A stretch of 64,000 nucleotides of DNA from Candidatus Omnitrophota bacterium (GCA_013177805.1 JABLXU010000002.1:62001-126000), one strand, 5' to 3'. Numbered from the stretch's first letter, positions 36,842-46,023 are shown. The notes: a model not told the origin generated them from the sequence alone. Translations and numbers: made by a program.

Positions 36842-37146
36842 GATCACCTCGGATTAAATAAACGATACGAGTGCAATATGCGCAGGATGAAGTGTACCTC
36901 CCGGATTGCTGTTTGAATATGTTGACTTAACCAGGGGAATACGCGCCGCCGGCGGAGTCCTGTATATCAGGAAGAAGGTCAGTCCGGCAACGGCCGCGCG
37001 AACCGGAAAAACGCTTCCCCGCTTGCCGGATAAGCCATATTTCAATCCCGCGCGAAACATGATAAGGTGAAGACGGCCGAAAACAAGTCTCACGCCGGGC
37101 GTCCCTGATGGAGTGGGGGATGCGGCGCGTCCGAGGAGGATTGTCC
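36842..37146. other. Divergent intergenic region queF / UroD-like gene
   Basis: About 305 bases with presumably divergent promoters. TTGACT at 36922-36927 is -35-like on the plus strand but lacks a -10 at 17 bases. GAGGAGGA (about 37132-37139) is a strong ribosome site for the gene at 37147. Nothing else seen. Confidence 0.4.
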
Positions 37147-38121
37147 ATGAAAATCCCGTTTACGCCTGTCGTTTATGAACACGCCGCCCGCTTCACCGGA
37201 CATACGCCTTGGGAAGTGTCCCGCGATCCGGATTTGCTTTTCGCCGGGCACCGCGCGGCTTATTTGGAATACCGGCACCAGACCATCGCGGTGGGAATCG
37301 ACATCTACAACCTCGAGGCCGAAGCGTATGGCGCCACCATCCAGGTGCCGGGCGCCAATGGCATACCGGCTATTCATCAGCCGCTACTATCGTCGTTGGA
37401 GGAAGGGCTTACGCTGCCGCCGTTCGATCCCGCGCGCGACGGCCGGATCGCAATGGTCATTGGGGTGGGACAGCGTTTGAAGCGGGAATTTCCCGAAGCC
37501 GATGTGCGGATTCCGGTAGCCGGCCCGTTTTCCATCGCCTTCAATCTGCGCGGGATCAACCATCTTTGTGAAGATGTCGCCCTGGCGCCGGAGGCCACGG
37601 CGGCTTTTCTGTGGCGGCTCGCGGAAAATCAGGCCGGATTCTGCCGCGCGGTGGCCCAAGCAGGCCTCGATCTGGCGTTTTTCGAATCGGCGGCCTCACC
37701 GCCTATGCTCTCTCCACGCCAGTTCCACGAGATCGAATTACCCGCGCTCCGCCGCATATTGGAAATTGCGTCCGAGTGTGTCGGCCATCCCGTGCCCTGC
37801 ATTATGGGCGGCAACACGTATCCCATTCTCGATGATCTTCTCTCCACGGGCACCGGGTATGTGGTCTGTAACGTCGAAACCAATCAGAGGGCTTTTGTCG
37901 AATCCGCCAGCCGTACCCATCCCTCGGTAAAAATCCGGGTTAACCTGGATCCCGGGGTGGTCGCCTGCCAAGAACCGGAACGCATTTACCGGGCGGTCGA
38001 CACCATCCTCGGCATCACCGCCGGCCGGCCCAATTGCCTGATGGGCACTGGCGCGCTACCCTTGGAAACTCCGCCCGTAAACATCCGGCTGATCCGGGAA
38101 TATCTCGCGAATGGAACCTAA
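37147..38121 (+). CDS. Uroporphyrinogen decarboxylase (UroD)-family protein
   Basis: 324 residues, with a UroD/MtaA-type TIM barrel: GHTPWEVSRDP at the start, AGPFSIAFNLRG, EATAAFLWRLAENQAGFCRAV and PPMLSPRQFHEIELPALRRI. These proteins are usually cobalamin-related methyltransferases rather than haem enzymes when found outside hem operons. The zinc motif HxCGNT of MtaA/MtbA corresponds here to IMGGNT, so the His and Cys ligands appear replaced, though a Cys lies two residues before. A SAM methyltransferase gene follows after 23 bases. Substrate unknown. Confidence 0.75.
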   Translation: MKIPFTPVVYEHAARFTGHTPWEVSRDPDLLFAGHRAAYLEYRHQTIAVGIDIYNLEAEAYGATIQVPGANGIPAIHQPLLSSLEEGLTLPPFDPARDGRIAMVIGVGQRLKREFPEADVRIPVAGPFSIAFNLRGINHLCEDVALAPEATAAFLWRLAENQAGFCRAVAQAGLDLAFFESAASPPMLSPRQFHEIELPALRRILEIASECVGHPVPCIMGGNTYPILDDLLSTGTGYVVCNVETNQRAFVESASRTHPSVKIRVNLDPGVVACQEPERIYRAVDTILGITAGRPNCLMGTGALPLETPPVNIRLIREYLANGT

Positions 38122-38144
38122 ACAAATTCAGTAACAAAAAGCCT

Positions 38145-38879
38145 ATGCCCAAGACGACTTTCCAATACGATCCCAAAGGCCATTCCCACCAGTTGTACCA
38201 CAGCCGCCACCGCTTGATGAACTGGGTTCATGCCGCCCATATCCGCGAGGCCTTGGCCAATGCCCCGCTGGGTCCCGGGATCTGCTTGCTGGACGCCGGC
38301 TGCTCGGACGGGGAGTTGCTGGTCCGCGCCGGAGGCCGTTACGCGTTCGCGGTGGGATCGGACCACAATTTCCAAGCTTTGCGGACACTGCATTCCCGGC
38401 TCGGATCCGGTCAAGCCGCCGCCCTTCAAGGCGACCTGCGCTGCCTGCCGTTCCGGGACCAATCGTTCGATGTCGTCTGTTGCCTCGAAACCCTCGAGCA
38501 TGTAGAAGGCGAAGAAGCCGCTATCGCCGAACTGAAACGGGTCCTGAAAAACGAGGGAACCTTGATCGTCTCCGTCCCCATCGAAATAGGATTCACGGTT
38601 CTTGTAAAACAAAGCGCGGCGAAGATCTTCTTCGGCGGTTATCGGGGATCGTACACCTGGAAAGAATTATGGCACGCCTTCCGGGGAAATCTGGACCGGG
38701 TGCCCCGGACCAGCATTTCCCTGCACAAAGGGTATGATTACCGGCAAACCATAGCCAGAATCCGCCGGCATTTTGTCTCACTTCAGATCACGGGCCTGCC
38801 GTTCAAACCATTGGGCCGGTTTTTTAATACTCAGATTCTTCTTGTGGCGCGGGACAAAATTCACCGGCCCCCGGATTAA
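38145..38879 (+). CDS. Class I SAM-dependent methyltransferase
   Basis: 244 residues. Motif I is LLDAGCSDGELL; motif II region VGSDHNF ends in the acidic residue that binds the ribose; LRCLPFRDQSFDVVCCLETLEHV and LKRVLKNEGTLIVSVP are the post I and motif III segments of Methyltransf_11 enzymes. The C-terminal 80 residues (with SLHKGYDYRQT) are less conserved. Only 23 bases follow the UroD-like gene, so they are likely cotranscribed. The in-frame ORF extends up to 38034 but that part overlaps the previous gene. Substrate not deducible. Confidence 0.85.
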   Translation: MPKTTFQYDPKGHSHQLYHSRHRLMNWVHAAHIREALANAPLGPGICLLDAGCSDGELLVRAGGRYAFAVGSDHNFQALRTLHSRLGSGQAAALQGDLRCLPFRDQSFDVVCCLETLEHVEGEEAAIAELKRVLKNEGTLIVSVPIEIGFTVLVKQSAAKIFFGGYRGSYTWKELWHAFRGNLDRVPRTSISLHKGYDYRQTIARIRRHFVSLQITGLPFKPLGRFFNTQILLVARDKIHRPPD

Positions 38880-38941
38880 TACGCGCCGTCCAGGGCCGAT
38901 CGCACGGCCGCCAAGCGCAGGGCACTTGTTCGTCTTGTTAC

Positions 38942-39274
38942 TTATTCAGGAATCATGTCGTACACTTGCACCCGCTCCCATATCTCTTCGTTCCGTTCGA
39001 TGAACTCGATGTGCTGGCGGGCCATCTGATAATAATCATGCCCTTCCCGGTTTTCGAACAGGACCACGAGCGACACATCGTAACTGTTATCCACCACATC
39101 CCGGGCTGTCCCGGCGGGACGGCCGACCTTCAAATCCTTGACGGACGCAATTGATCCCAGGCGGGTTTTGCAGTCCTCAATCAGATATTGAATCCGGTCT
39201 TCCGGCGTGCCCTGTTTCAGCCAAAAAAACACCATGTGCACAAAGCCACGGCCTTGCCCCACACCATTGGTCAT
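38942..39274 (-). CDS. Dabb family (stress-responsive A/B barrel) protein
   Basis: 110 residues. Pattern of the dimeric alpha/beta barrel: FVHMVFFWLKQGTPEDR at the start (His and Trp), central SLVVLFENREGHDYYQ and a final ERVQVYDM strand. AAAGGAG five bases before the ATG supports the start. Dabb proteins are small dimeric enzymes or binding proteins; in this kind of genome they are often neighbours of sugar-related genes. It lies downstream of and in the same direction as the hydrolase at 39332-40789 with 57 bases between. Confidence 0.88.
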   Translation of the reverse strand: MTNGVGQGRGFVHMVFFWLKQGTPEDRIQYLIEDCKTRLGSIASVKDLKVGRPAGTARDVVDNSYDVSLVVLFENREGHDYYQMARQHIEFIERNEEIWERVQVYDMIPE

Positions 39275-39331
39275 GGCGGCTCCTTTCCGGTTTCATTAAT
39301 TACCGCTTATGGAAATATGCTCAATATATTC

Positions 39332-40789
39332 TTACTTTACTTCCGCGTCATCTCCGGTTTGGATCTTGATCCGCAGGGCGATGTCATCCACGTACCCCGG
39401 CGATTCCAGGGCCATCTCCCCGCCGGGATGTTTCATGGTTCCGGCCTGTTCCACATTTCCGGTAAGCGTGTGAATCCACTCCGCGCGGTACGATCCCGGC
39501 GGGATATTCAATTTGATTTTCACCCGGTCCCCAAACCGGAAATAGAAAGCATACGCTTTTCCTTCCTCCGCCAGGCACCAGCCCCGTACCTTGGAATCGC
39601 CTTCGAGGCTTGTGATCACGGAAGGGTCGGGTTTCATGCGGATGAAATCAAAACTCTCCATGAAATCCTTCAATACTTTGAGTTGGCAGCGCAACGCGCG
39701 GCTTCCCCCGCCGGGCGCGTTGGGACTGGCGATACCGGTTTCATAATCGGGGGTGAACGAGTAATCCAGGTTGTCGTACAAGCCGCCCCCGGCCATCAGA
39801 AACGCCCAGCCGTCTCCCCGGTACTTGGTGTCGCTGTTGCCGCTGAAGCCGGTTTCGTCATACCCGATTACTTTGTTTAGATGAAAATTCTGCGCCACGG
39901 CGTCGGGGGGATACGCGTAATGAAAATTGAAAATCGAGACCTGGGGATTGGGTTTCTCAATCACCCCGCTGCCGTTGGCGATGTTTTGGGCAATGAGGTG
40001 GCGGTGCGGAAAAGACGATTCTTCGGCTACGATGGTATCGATGATGTGATTTTGCCATTCCCGCGTCACGCCGCCGAAATAGGGTTCGTTGCACACTTCA
40101 TAAAACAGGTTGTCGGCGTTTTGGAGTTCCCGCACGATCCGGCGGACCATACCGGTTTGGGCTTCGGTCAGCCTTTCGTCTTTTAACGCGTACACCTCCG
40201 TCCGGGAAACCGTGCTGTACCCGTTGATGTTGTTGATCGCGTTCATGGGCGAGAGTTTCCACATCTCGTCCCCATAGAATGGGCAAAACAGTACCAATTC
40301 CACCACGATGCCCCGCTTCCCCGCCTGGGCCACGAAATCCCGCAACCGCTGGAAATACTCTTCGTCCCACGTGTTCAAGTCGAACTTGTTTCCGCCGTTG
40401 AAATACCCCGGCACCCGGCTTCTTTTCCAGGGGCAGATCAACCGCCACGGATACGGCGCCAGGGTGTTTTTTTCGATGTTGAATGCCGCCGGATTCTCGC
40501 AATAGGCTCCCGAAAATGTCCGCGTGAGGTTCAACCCATGGGATCGCAATTCATCCAAATAGGGAAGGTAATCGAAATCCAGGTTCAACACCGCTCCATA
40601 ATGTTCGCCTGAAGTGATCAACACCGTGGGTTGCCCACGGAACTCAAAATAATGCGGATTCCCGGGATGTAACCGAATCGGTTCCCCCGCATAAACGCTC
40701 CCCGCCGCGGCCAGCCATACAGTCCACCAAACACCGGACACGATCCATACCCGGGAATGAACTCGTTCTGTGAACCACTGAAAATTCAT
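39332..40789 (-). CDS. Secreted clan GH-A (GH5-like) glycoside hydrolase
   Basis: 485 residues. A signal segment (about 13-34, ending VYAGEP) suggests export. The TIM barrel shows GLNLTRTF, and YEVCNEPYFG with the Asn-Glu pair (N234-E235) typical of the clan GH-A acid/base, and IGYDETGF with E312 as likely nucleophile. A small C-terminal beta-sandwich (about 395-480) follows, as in DUF4038/GH140-like enzymes. The two Glu and their spacing support a retaining glycosidase; the exact family is not certain. AAAGGGGG lies upstream. Substrate unknown; secreted polysaccharide or glycoprotein degradation is probable. Confidence 0.75.
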   Translation of the reverse strand: MNFQWFTERVHSRVWIVSGVWWTVWLAAAGSVYAGEPIRLHPGNPHYFEFRGQPTVLITSGEHYGAVLNLDFDYLPYLDELRSHGLNLTRTFSGAYCENPAAFNIEKNTLAPYPWRLICPWKRSRVPGYFNGGNKFDLNTWDEEYFQRLRDFVAQAGKRGIVVELVLFCPFYGDEMWKLSPMNAINNINGYSTVSRTEVYALKDERLTEAQTGMVRRIVRELQNADNLFYEVCNEPYFGGVTREWQNHIIDTIVAEESSFPHRHLIAQNIANGSGVIEKPNPQVSIFNFHYAYPPDAVAQNFHLNKVIGYDETGFSGNSDTKYRGDGWAFLMAGGGLYDNLDYSFTPDYETGIASPNAPGGGSRALRCQLKVLKDFMESFDFIRMKPDPSVITSLEGDSKVRGWCLAEEGKAYAFYFRFGDRVKIKLNIPPGSYRAEWIHTLTGNVEQAGTMKHPGGEMALESPGYVDDIALRIKIQTGDDAEVK

Positions 40790-41261
40790 GTCCCTGCGTC
40801 CCCCTTTCTTTATCCCAATTCGGTTGACTTTTCATGTTCTGGTGATTTTCACTAATTTATCGGCACTGTCAACTTATTAAGCCGGTTCCCGGGCCTGCCT
40901 CCAGCCAGGGGAAAAAAATATCAAGAATTTCATCCTTTTTTGTGGAGTGGCATTCACAAACCATTCGAAGTTTGGAATGATAGTCCTACCGCAGATCTGG
41001 CGGGAAGTAGAATATTAATGTTTAACAATACTATATAAAAAAAGTAAGATTAATTCCGGAATATTCTTGACTAAATTGATAATCTTAATCCATCCCTTGG
41101 TTCATGTTCGGGATCTGAATACGGTGGGAATTTGTTTCATTTTTAATGAAGACGAATGCACACTATCAGTTTTCCTCGATTTTCGTTACCCTGAACCGGC
41201 GGGAATGGATTCCTACACCCGCGGCGGGAAATCGAGACTGTTTTGAGTTACCAAAACGATC
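40790..41261. other. Divergent intergenic region before the ACT/liv cassette
   Basis: About 470 bases, AT-rich in the middle (41010-41100). TTGACTAAATTGATAATCTTAAT near 41067-41090 has a -35-like start but no correctly spaced -10. A C/G-rich imperfect hairpin lies at about 40881-40910. No gene or known RNA recognised. Confidence 0.35.
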
Positions 41262-41693
41262 ATGAAATTGCGGCAACTATCGGTATTTGTTGAGAACCGG
41301 ACCGGGCGGGTGGCGGAGGTTACCCGGATCCTGGCCGAACATTCCATCAATATCCGGGTCATCTCCCTGGCGGACAGCCACGACTGCGGCATCATCCGCC
41401 TGGTGGTCAATGATGTGGACCGGGCGATCGAAATCCTGCGGGCGCACCAGTTCACGGTGCATGACACGGAAGTCATTGCCGTGGAAATCCCCGATGCGCC
41501 CGGCGGCATGGCCCACGTTATGGATGTTCTGTTTCAGGAGAAAATTAACGTCAGTTACTTGTATGGTTTTGTCGAGCGGTCGGGCGAGAAGGCCATTTTG
41601 ATATTCCGTTTCGAGAAGGCGGAAGAAGCCCTGCGCGCGCTCCAAACGCACAATCTGCGGGTGTTGAATGGCAACGATTTATACCGATTGTGA
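41262..41693 (+). CDS. Tandem ACT-domain protein
   Basis: 143 residues consisting of two ACT domains: about 1-65 (LSVFVENRTGRVAEVTRIL and NIRVISLAD) and about 70-143 (VEIPDAPGGMAHVMDVLF and INVSYLYGF). ACT domains bind amino acids. Free tandem-ACT proteins are often encoded next to phenylacetate-CoA ligase, indolepyruvate ferredoxin oxidoreductase and Liv-type importers; here the porin, liv genes and paaK follow. It probably senses an aromatic or branched-chain amino acid and controls the pathway. The start of the fold coincides with the ATG at 41262. Confidence 0.85.
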   Translation: MKLRQLSVFVENRTGRVAEVTRILAEHSINIRVISLADSHDCGIIRLVVNDVDRAIEILRAHQFTVHDTEVIAVEIPDAPGGMAHVMDVLFQEKINVSYLYGFVERSGEKAILIFRFEKAEEALRALQTHNLRVLNGNDLYRL

Positions 41694-41881
41694 CCGGATA
41701 ACCAAAACCGGTTCCTGCCACGCCGAACCGGAGAAGGAGGCCAACTGAAGCCAGTTCGATTCAAGTCTTTAATTGTTTAGCCTGTTTTGTCATGGGTCTT
41801 GCCGGGTCGGGGAAACCAGTCAGGTCATGCGGCGAGTAAAAATAAATCTCGTCATTGTATACAGCAAGGGAGGGTATGTGC

Positions 41882-43462
41882 ATGTGGAAATTGGCTATCA
41901 GTCTGCTGGTTGCAATCATCTGTGTCTTGTTGCTGATGCCCGGCGCCGGTTGGAGTCAGGACCGGGTCAGTGAGTTGGAACAGAAAGTTCAAGAACTCGA
42001 AAAGCAGTTGCTGGATTTAAAACAAGCGTTGGAAGCCGAAAAGGCGGCGCGGGAAGCCGCTCCTCCTGCTCCCCCCGTGGCTCCTCCCACTCCGCCCCCC
42101 ACGGCACCGCCGGAGAAGCCGGTAACCAAACTGATCGGGCCGGGCGGAACCCTGCAGGTAGGGGGCGATATCCGCTTGCGCGGCTTGTATTTCGACAATC
42201 TTTGGGATTTCGAGGACGGTACGAACGACCGGCGGGAAGTCTACCGTTTCCGTCCCCGCGTCTTCTTGGACTGGAATCCCACGGACAATATGGAAGCCTA
42301 TGTCCGCTTTACCAAGGAATGGTTCTACGGCCAGGACAACGAACATTTCGGATATGACGTGGAAGCCAAGGACGCCATGTTTGACAACGCCTGGGCCGAA
42401 GTGCGGGATATTTTGGGCACCGGCCTCACGTTTCGCGCCGGCCGCCAGGATTTGATCTACGGCGAGGGATTCGTGATCCTCGACGGCACCCCCTACGACG
42501 GCTCGCAAACCATCTCCTTCGACGCCGCCAAATTGTCCTACAAGTCCGATTGGGGCACCACGGATTTGCTCTATGCCAAATTGCATGAAAACGGCTTCCA
42601 GTCGTCCGATGACGAGGACCTCTATGGGATTTACAACAAATTCAACATCGGCGACACCGGCGTGGGCCTCGAGCCGTACTTCCTGGTCCGCAACAAGAAT
42701 GACGCGCCGGATATTTCCGGCCGGCCGGGCACTACTACATATCCTTACGCCGCGTACGATCCTTCGCCTAAGGAGCAAACCTACCTGATCGGCATGCGCG
42801 GGACCAAGAGTTTCGCCGTCGCGGACGGCATGACCCTCGCGCTGGCTTCGGAAGTCGGCAAGGAGTTCGGGGAGGTGGACTTCACCGATGTTCCCAAAAT
42901 CGGGGTGGATCCGGTCAACGGTTTCAGCTACGGGGGATCCGGCGAAGTGGACCGCGACGCCTGGGGCGGATACCTCCATGCCACGCTGACGTGGGACAAA
43001 ACCCCATGGAAGCCCAGCCTCAAGGCGGGATTCTATTACATGTCCGGGGATGATCCCAATACCGACGACTATGAAGGGTGGGACGATTTCTACGGGCAAT
43101 GGCCCAAGTACAGCGAATTGTATATCTACTCCTTGTACGATGGCTTCAAGTTCGCCAACAAGGGCAACGACCCGGATGTCGGAGCGTGGTCCAACATTTA
43201 TTTCCCGGAACTCATGTTTACGGTCCAGCCCACGGATAAGTTAACGCAGTCATTCCGCTATCTATATTACCTGGCGGAAGAAAAGACCGGGCCGGGGGGC
43301 GGCAACGAACGCGGCCACAATATCCAATCGCTCACCAATTATGTGTTTACCAAGAACATGAGCGGCCATATCCTGGTGGAATGGCTCGAACCGGGCAACT
43401 ATTATGCCGATGACGCGGACGGCGCGCTTTTCGCCCGCTTCCAATTGATGTACACCTTCTGA
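41882..43462 (+). CDS. Outer-membrane porin (alginate-export-like beta-barrel) with coiled-coil/Pro-rich N terminus
   Basis: About 526 residues. Signal peptide (LAISLLVAIICVLLLMPG, cleavage near GWSQ), a short coiled coil (about 27-60, heptads of Leu and Glu), a Pro/Ala-rich linker (about 62-85), then a barrel of alternating strands (GGDIRLRGLYF, AYVRFTKEWFYG, FRAGRQDLIYGEGFVILDG) ending in a C-terminal Phe after LMYTF. RxDxxYGEG-like motifs resemble the AlgE/alginate export family. ATG 41882 is chosen because AAGGGAGGG lies 8 bases upstream. It probably passes the substrate of the liv importer across the outer membrane; the coiled coil may bind peptidoglycan or trimerise. Confidence 0.8.
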   Translation: MWKLAISLLVAIICVLLLMPGAGWSQDRVSELEQKVQELEKQLLDLKQALEAEKAAREAAPPAPPVAPPTPPPTAPPEKPVTKLIGPGGTLQVGGDIRLRGLYFDNLWDFEDGTNDRREVYRFRPRVFLDWNPTDNMEAYVRFTKEWFYGQDNEHFGYDVEAKDAMFDNAWAEVRDILGTGLTFRAGRQDLIYGEGFVILDGTPYDGSQTISFDAAKLSYKSDWGTTDLLYAKLHENGFQSSDDEDLYGIYNKFNIGDTGVGLEPYFLVRNKNDAPDISGRPGTTTYPYAAYDPSPKEQTYLIGMRGTKSFAVADGMTLALASEVGKEFGEVDFTDVPKIGVDPVNGFSYGGSGEVDRDAWGGYLHATLTWDKTPWKPSLKAGFYYMSGDDPNTDDYEGWDDFYGQWPKYSELYIYSLYDGFKFANKGNDPDVGAWSNIYFPELMFTVQPTDKLTQSFRYLYYLAEEKTGPGGGNERGHNIQSLTNYVFTKNMSGHILVEWLEPGNYYADDADGALFARFQLMYTF

Positions 43463-43510
43463 TGTACATCTTCTAGCGCCGCGCCATCCCGCGCGCAGTT
43501 CATTCGATCC

Positions 43511-43550
43511 GGGGAGAACCGCCTTCGCGGCGGTTCCCCCTCAACCTTTT
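43511..43550 (+). terminator. Intercistronic hairpin between porin and livK-like gene
   Basis: GGGGAGAACCGCC (43511-43523) pairs with GGCGGTTCCCC (43529-43539), around TTCGC, followed by CCTCAACCTTTT. Stem is strong, T tract modest. It may be a partial terminator lowering or separating expression of the porin and the ABC genes, or a 3' mRNA-stabilising hairpin. Confidence 0.6.
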
Positions 43551-43569
43551 CCATAAAGAGGTCAAAATC

Positions 43570-44793
43570 ATGATCCGGAAATATGGAGTCCTCATCCTTG
43601 GCGTCCTTCTCCTCCTGGGTTACGCCTGCGGTCCGAAACCGGAACCGGCCCCCTCGGCGCCGGAATCCACCCGGCCGGAAGCGGCAGCCCCCCAACCGGC
43701 CGCGCCGGAATCCGCCAGCCAAGAACCCATCAAGGTGGGTGCGTTGTTCGCGGTCACAGGTCCCGCCTCCAACCTGGGCGAACCCGAACGCAACACGGCC
43801 AAGATGATCGAGCGGCAGATCAACGAGGCCGGGGGCATCAACGGCCGCCCGCTGCAAGTGATCGTGGAAGACACCGAAGGCGATGAAAAAGTGGCTGTCA
43901 CCAAGATCAACAAGTTAATCAAGTTCGACAACGTCTGCGCGGTCATCGGCCCCTCGCGCAGCGGCACCAGCATGGCCGTCAAACCCATCGCCGATGAAAA
44001 CCAGGTTCCCCTCCTCTCCTGTGCCGCGGCTATTGAGATCGTGCAACCCTTGTCCAAGTGGGTATTCAAAACCCCGCAAAACGACAGCGACTGCGTGATC
44101 CGCATTTTTGAACACATGCAAACCGCGGGGATCACGCAAATCGCCATCATGGGGGAATCCACTGGTTTCGGCCAGTCGGGACGCGCCCAACTGAAAAAAC
44201 TGGCGCCGGATTATGGCATCACGATCGTTGCCGATGAATCCTACAATCCGGCCGACACTGACATGACCGCCCAACTGACCCGCATCCGCGGAACCGCCGC
44301 GCAGGCCGTGGTCAACTGGTCGATCGTGCCGGCCCAAAGCATCATCCCCAAAAATATGAAACAACTGGGCATGACGATTCCCCTCTACCAAAGCCATGGA
44401 TTCGGCAACATCCGGTACGCCCAGGCGGCAGGAGAAGCCGCCGACGGCCTCATCTTCCCCGCGGGAGCCTTGCTGGTGGCCGAATCGCTGCCGGACACCC
44501 ATCCCCGCAAGGCGCTGCTGATGCAATACAAGCAGGATTATGAGTCGGAATTCGGGGAAAGCGCCAGCACCTTCGGCGGTCATGCCTACGACGCCCTCCA
44601 CCTGGTGGTCAATGCCCTCCGGGCTGTGGGGCCGGACCGGGCGAAGATCCGCGATTTCATCGAGAACACGAAGGGTTTCCACGGCACCGCGGGTACGTTC
44701 AATTTCTCGCCGGAAGATCATTGCGGACTGACCAAGGACGCGTTTGAGATGATCACCGTGAAAGGGGGAAAATTCGTCCCCCTGCAACCCTGA
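43570..44793 (+). CDS. Branched-chain/aromatic acid ABC transporter, substrate-binding lipoprotein (LivK-like)
   Basis: 407 residues. Lipoprotein signal with lipobox LGYAC (Cys20), then a Pro/Ala-rich tether (about 22-50). The type I periplasmic binding fold (Peripla_BP_6) has PIKVGALFAVTGPASNLGEP, GGINGRPLQVIVEDTEGDE and CAVIGPSRSGTSMAV, the usual ligand-binding segments. FGGHAYDALHLVV is the C-terminal family motif. In the same operon are LivH, M, G and F. The ligand cannot be read; given paaK and the ACT protein, an aromatic or branched acid is likely. Confidence 0.9.
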   Translation: MIRKYGVLILGVLLLLGYACGPKPEPAPSAPESTRPEAAAPQPAAPESASQEPIKVGALFAVTGPASNLGEPERNTAKMIERQINEAGGINGRPLQVIVEDTEGDEKVAVTKINKLIKFDNVCAVIGPSRSGTSMAVKPIADENQVPLLSCAAAIEIVQPLSKWVFKTPQNDSDCVIRIFEHMQTAGITQIAIMGESTGFGQSGRAQLKKLAPDYGITIVADESYNPADTDMTAQLTRIRGTAAQAVVNWSIVPAQSIIPKNMKQLGMTIPLYQSHGFGNIRYAQAAGEAADGLIFPAGALLVAESLPDTHPRKALLMQYKQDYESEFGESASTFGGHAYDALHLVVNALRAVGPDRAKIRDFIENTKGFHGTAGTFNFSPEDHCGLTKDAFEMITVKGGKFVPLQP

Positions 44794-44904
44794 CCACGGC
44801 ATGCGTGATCTCCATGGGGGATTGGATTATGACTGATCCGGGCTGGGAATGAAACGCATCGGATATCCCGCCCGGGATAGGATACAGGGCTGAGTGAACC
44901 ATTT

Positions 44905-45804
44905 ATGGAAATCGGATTAGGCAGCCAGATCGTGCAATACCTGGTGACCGGCCTGAGTATCGGCTGCATTTATGGCATGGTCGCCATCGGCTACAACATC
45001 ATTTACAACGCCACCGGCATCATCAACTTTGCCCAAGGGGAATTTGTGATGCTGGGCGGCCTGATCATGGTGTCCCTCACCACCACCCTGGGCCTGCCGA
45101 TGCTTCCCGCGTTTGTTCTTACGGCCTTGATCGTGGCCGCGATCGGCGGTTTGTTCGAGCGCCTGGCCATTCATCCCTTGAAGGAACCTAACGTCCTGAC
45201 CCTGATCATCATCACCATCGGCGGATCGATTGTCCTTAAGGGGATCGCCATGTTTATCTGGGGCAAGGAAGCCTACACGCTGCCCCATTTTTCCGGCGAA
45301 AAACCCATTTCGTTCTTCGGCGCGGCCATTCTCCCCCAAACCCTCTGGATCATGGGCATCATGGCCGTCACCGTGATGCTGCTCCATCTCTTTTTTCATT
45401 TCACCCTGGCGGGCAAGGCCATGCGCGCCTGCTCGGCCAACCGGGTGGCCGCCATGCTCATGGGCATCGAGGTCCAGGGAATGGTGCTCTTGTCTTTTAT
45501 GCTGAGCGCGGGCATCGGCGCCATCGCCGGGATAATCATCACCCCCATCGCCCTGGTCGATTACAACCGGGGATTTATGCTCGCTCTCAAGGGCTTCAGC
45601 GCCGCCGTCCTGGGCGGGCTGGGGAACAGTTCCGGCGCGGTGGCCGCGGGATTCATCCTGGGGATTTTGGAATCCCTGGGCGCGGGATTGGTCTCTTCCG
45701 CCTATAAAGACGCCATCGCTTTGTTGGTGTTGCTGGTTATTCTTTTCGTCCGGCCCAGCGGGATCCTGGGAGACCGCGAGGCCGGAAAACTGAAGGCGTT
45801 TTGA
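44905..45804 (+). CDS. livH: Branched-chain amino-acid-type ABC permease LivH
   Basis: 299 residues with about eight membrane helices. Typical LivH sequences: YLVTGLSIGCIYGMVAIGYN, NATGIINFAQGEFVMLGG and the ATPase-contact region RACSANRVAAMLMGI. AVLGGLGNSSGAVAAGFILG is the last conserved loop. It forms the inner-membrane channel with LivM. 111 bases separate it from the binding protein; the next gene livM is 309 bases away because of an inserted inverted-repeat element. Confidence 0.93.
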   Translation: MEIGLGSQIVQYLVTGLSIGCIYGMVAIGYNIIYNATGIINFAQGEFVMLGGLIMVSLTTTLGLPMLPAFVLTALIVAAIGGLFERLAIHPLKEPNVLTLIIITIGGSIVLKGIAMFIWGKEAYTLPHFSGEKPISFFGAAILPQTLWIMGIMAVTVMLLHLFFHFTLAGKAMRACSANRVAAMLMGIEVQGMVLLSFMLSAGIGAIAGIIITPIALVDYNRGFMLALKGFSAAVLGGLGNSSGAVAAGFILGILESLGAGLVSSAYKDAIALLVLLVILFVRPSGILGDREAGKLKAF

Positions 45805-45821
45805 AATCACGATGTTGAAAA

Positions 45822-46023
45822 TGGGTTCATCCGGGAAATGCGTGCATCATGGGGTTGAATCGATTCATTTCAATCCGTGATTTGAGCGGATGCCCAGGTC
45901 CGCCCCTCCAACCATTCCCTCATCCTGGCCCTCTCCCGGGGGAGAGGGAATACGGGGGGTATTGGCCATTTCCAAGAGATGCGGACCACCCATCGAAAAA
46001 AACACGCATTGGCCGGATGAAAC
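45822..46023. mobile_element. MITE/REP-like element, copy 2 (202 bp), inside the liv operon
   Basis: Left end GGTTCATCCGGGAAATGCGT (45824-45843) and right end 46004-46023 are inverted repeats matching at 17 of 20 positions. TGAAAA occurs on both flanks (45816-45821 and 46024-46029), compatible with a 6-bp target duplication. The core CCCTCATCCTGGCCCTCTCC, continuing to GGGAGAGGG (45914-45949), is the reverse complement of the core of copy 1, and GGTCCGC (45898-45904) also matches. It sits between livH and livM and can form strong hairpins, so it may affect expression of livM onward. Confidence 0.8.

Noticed and set aside
36842..36920. preQ1 riboswitch upstream of queF
   Set aside because: The short leader lacks the conserved preQ1 aptamer blocks by eye.
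41067..41090. Sigma70 promoter for the ACT gene
   Set aside because: A TTGACT is present but no -10 hexamer at 16-18 bases spacing.
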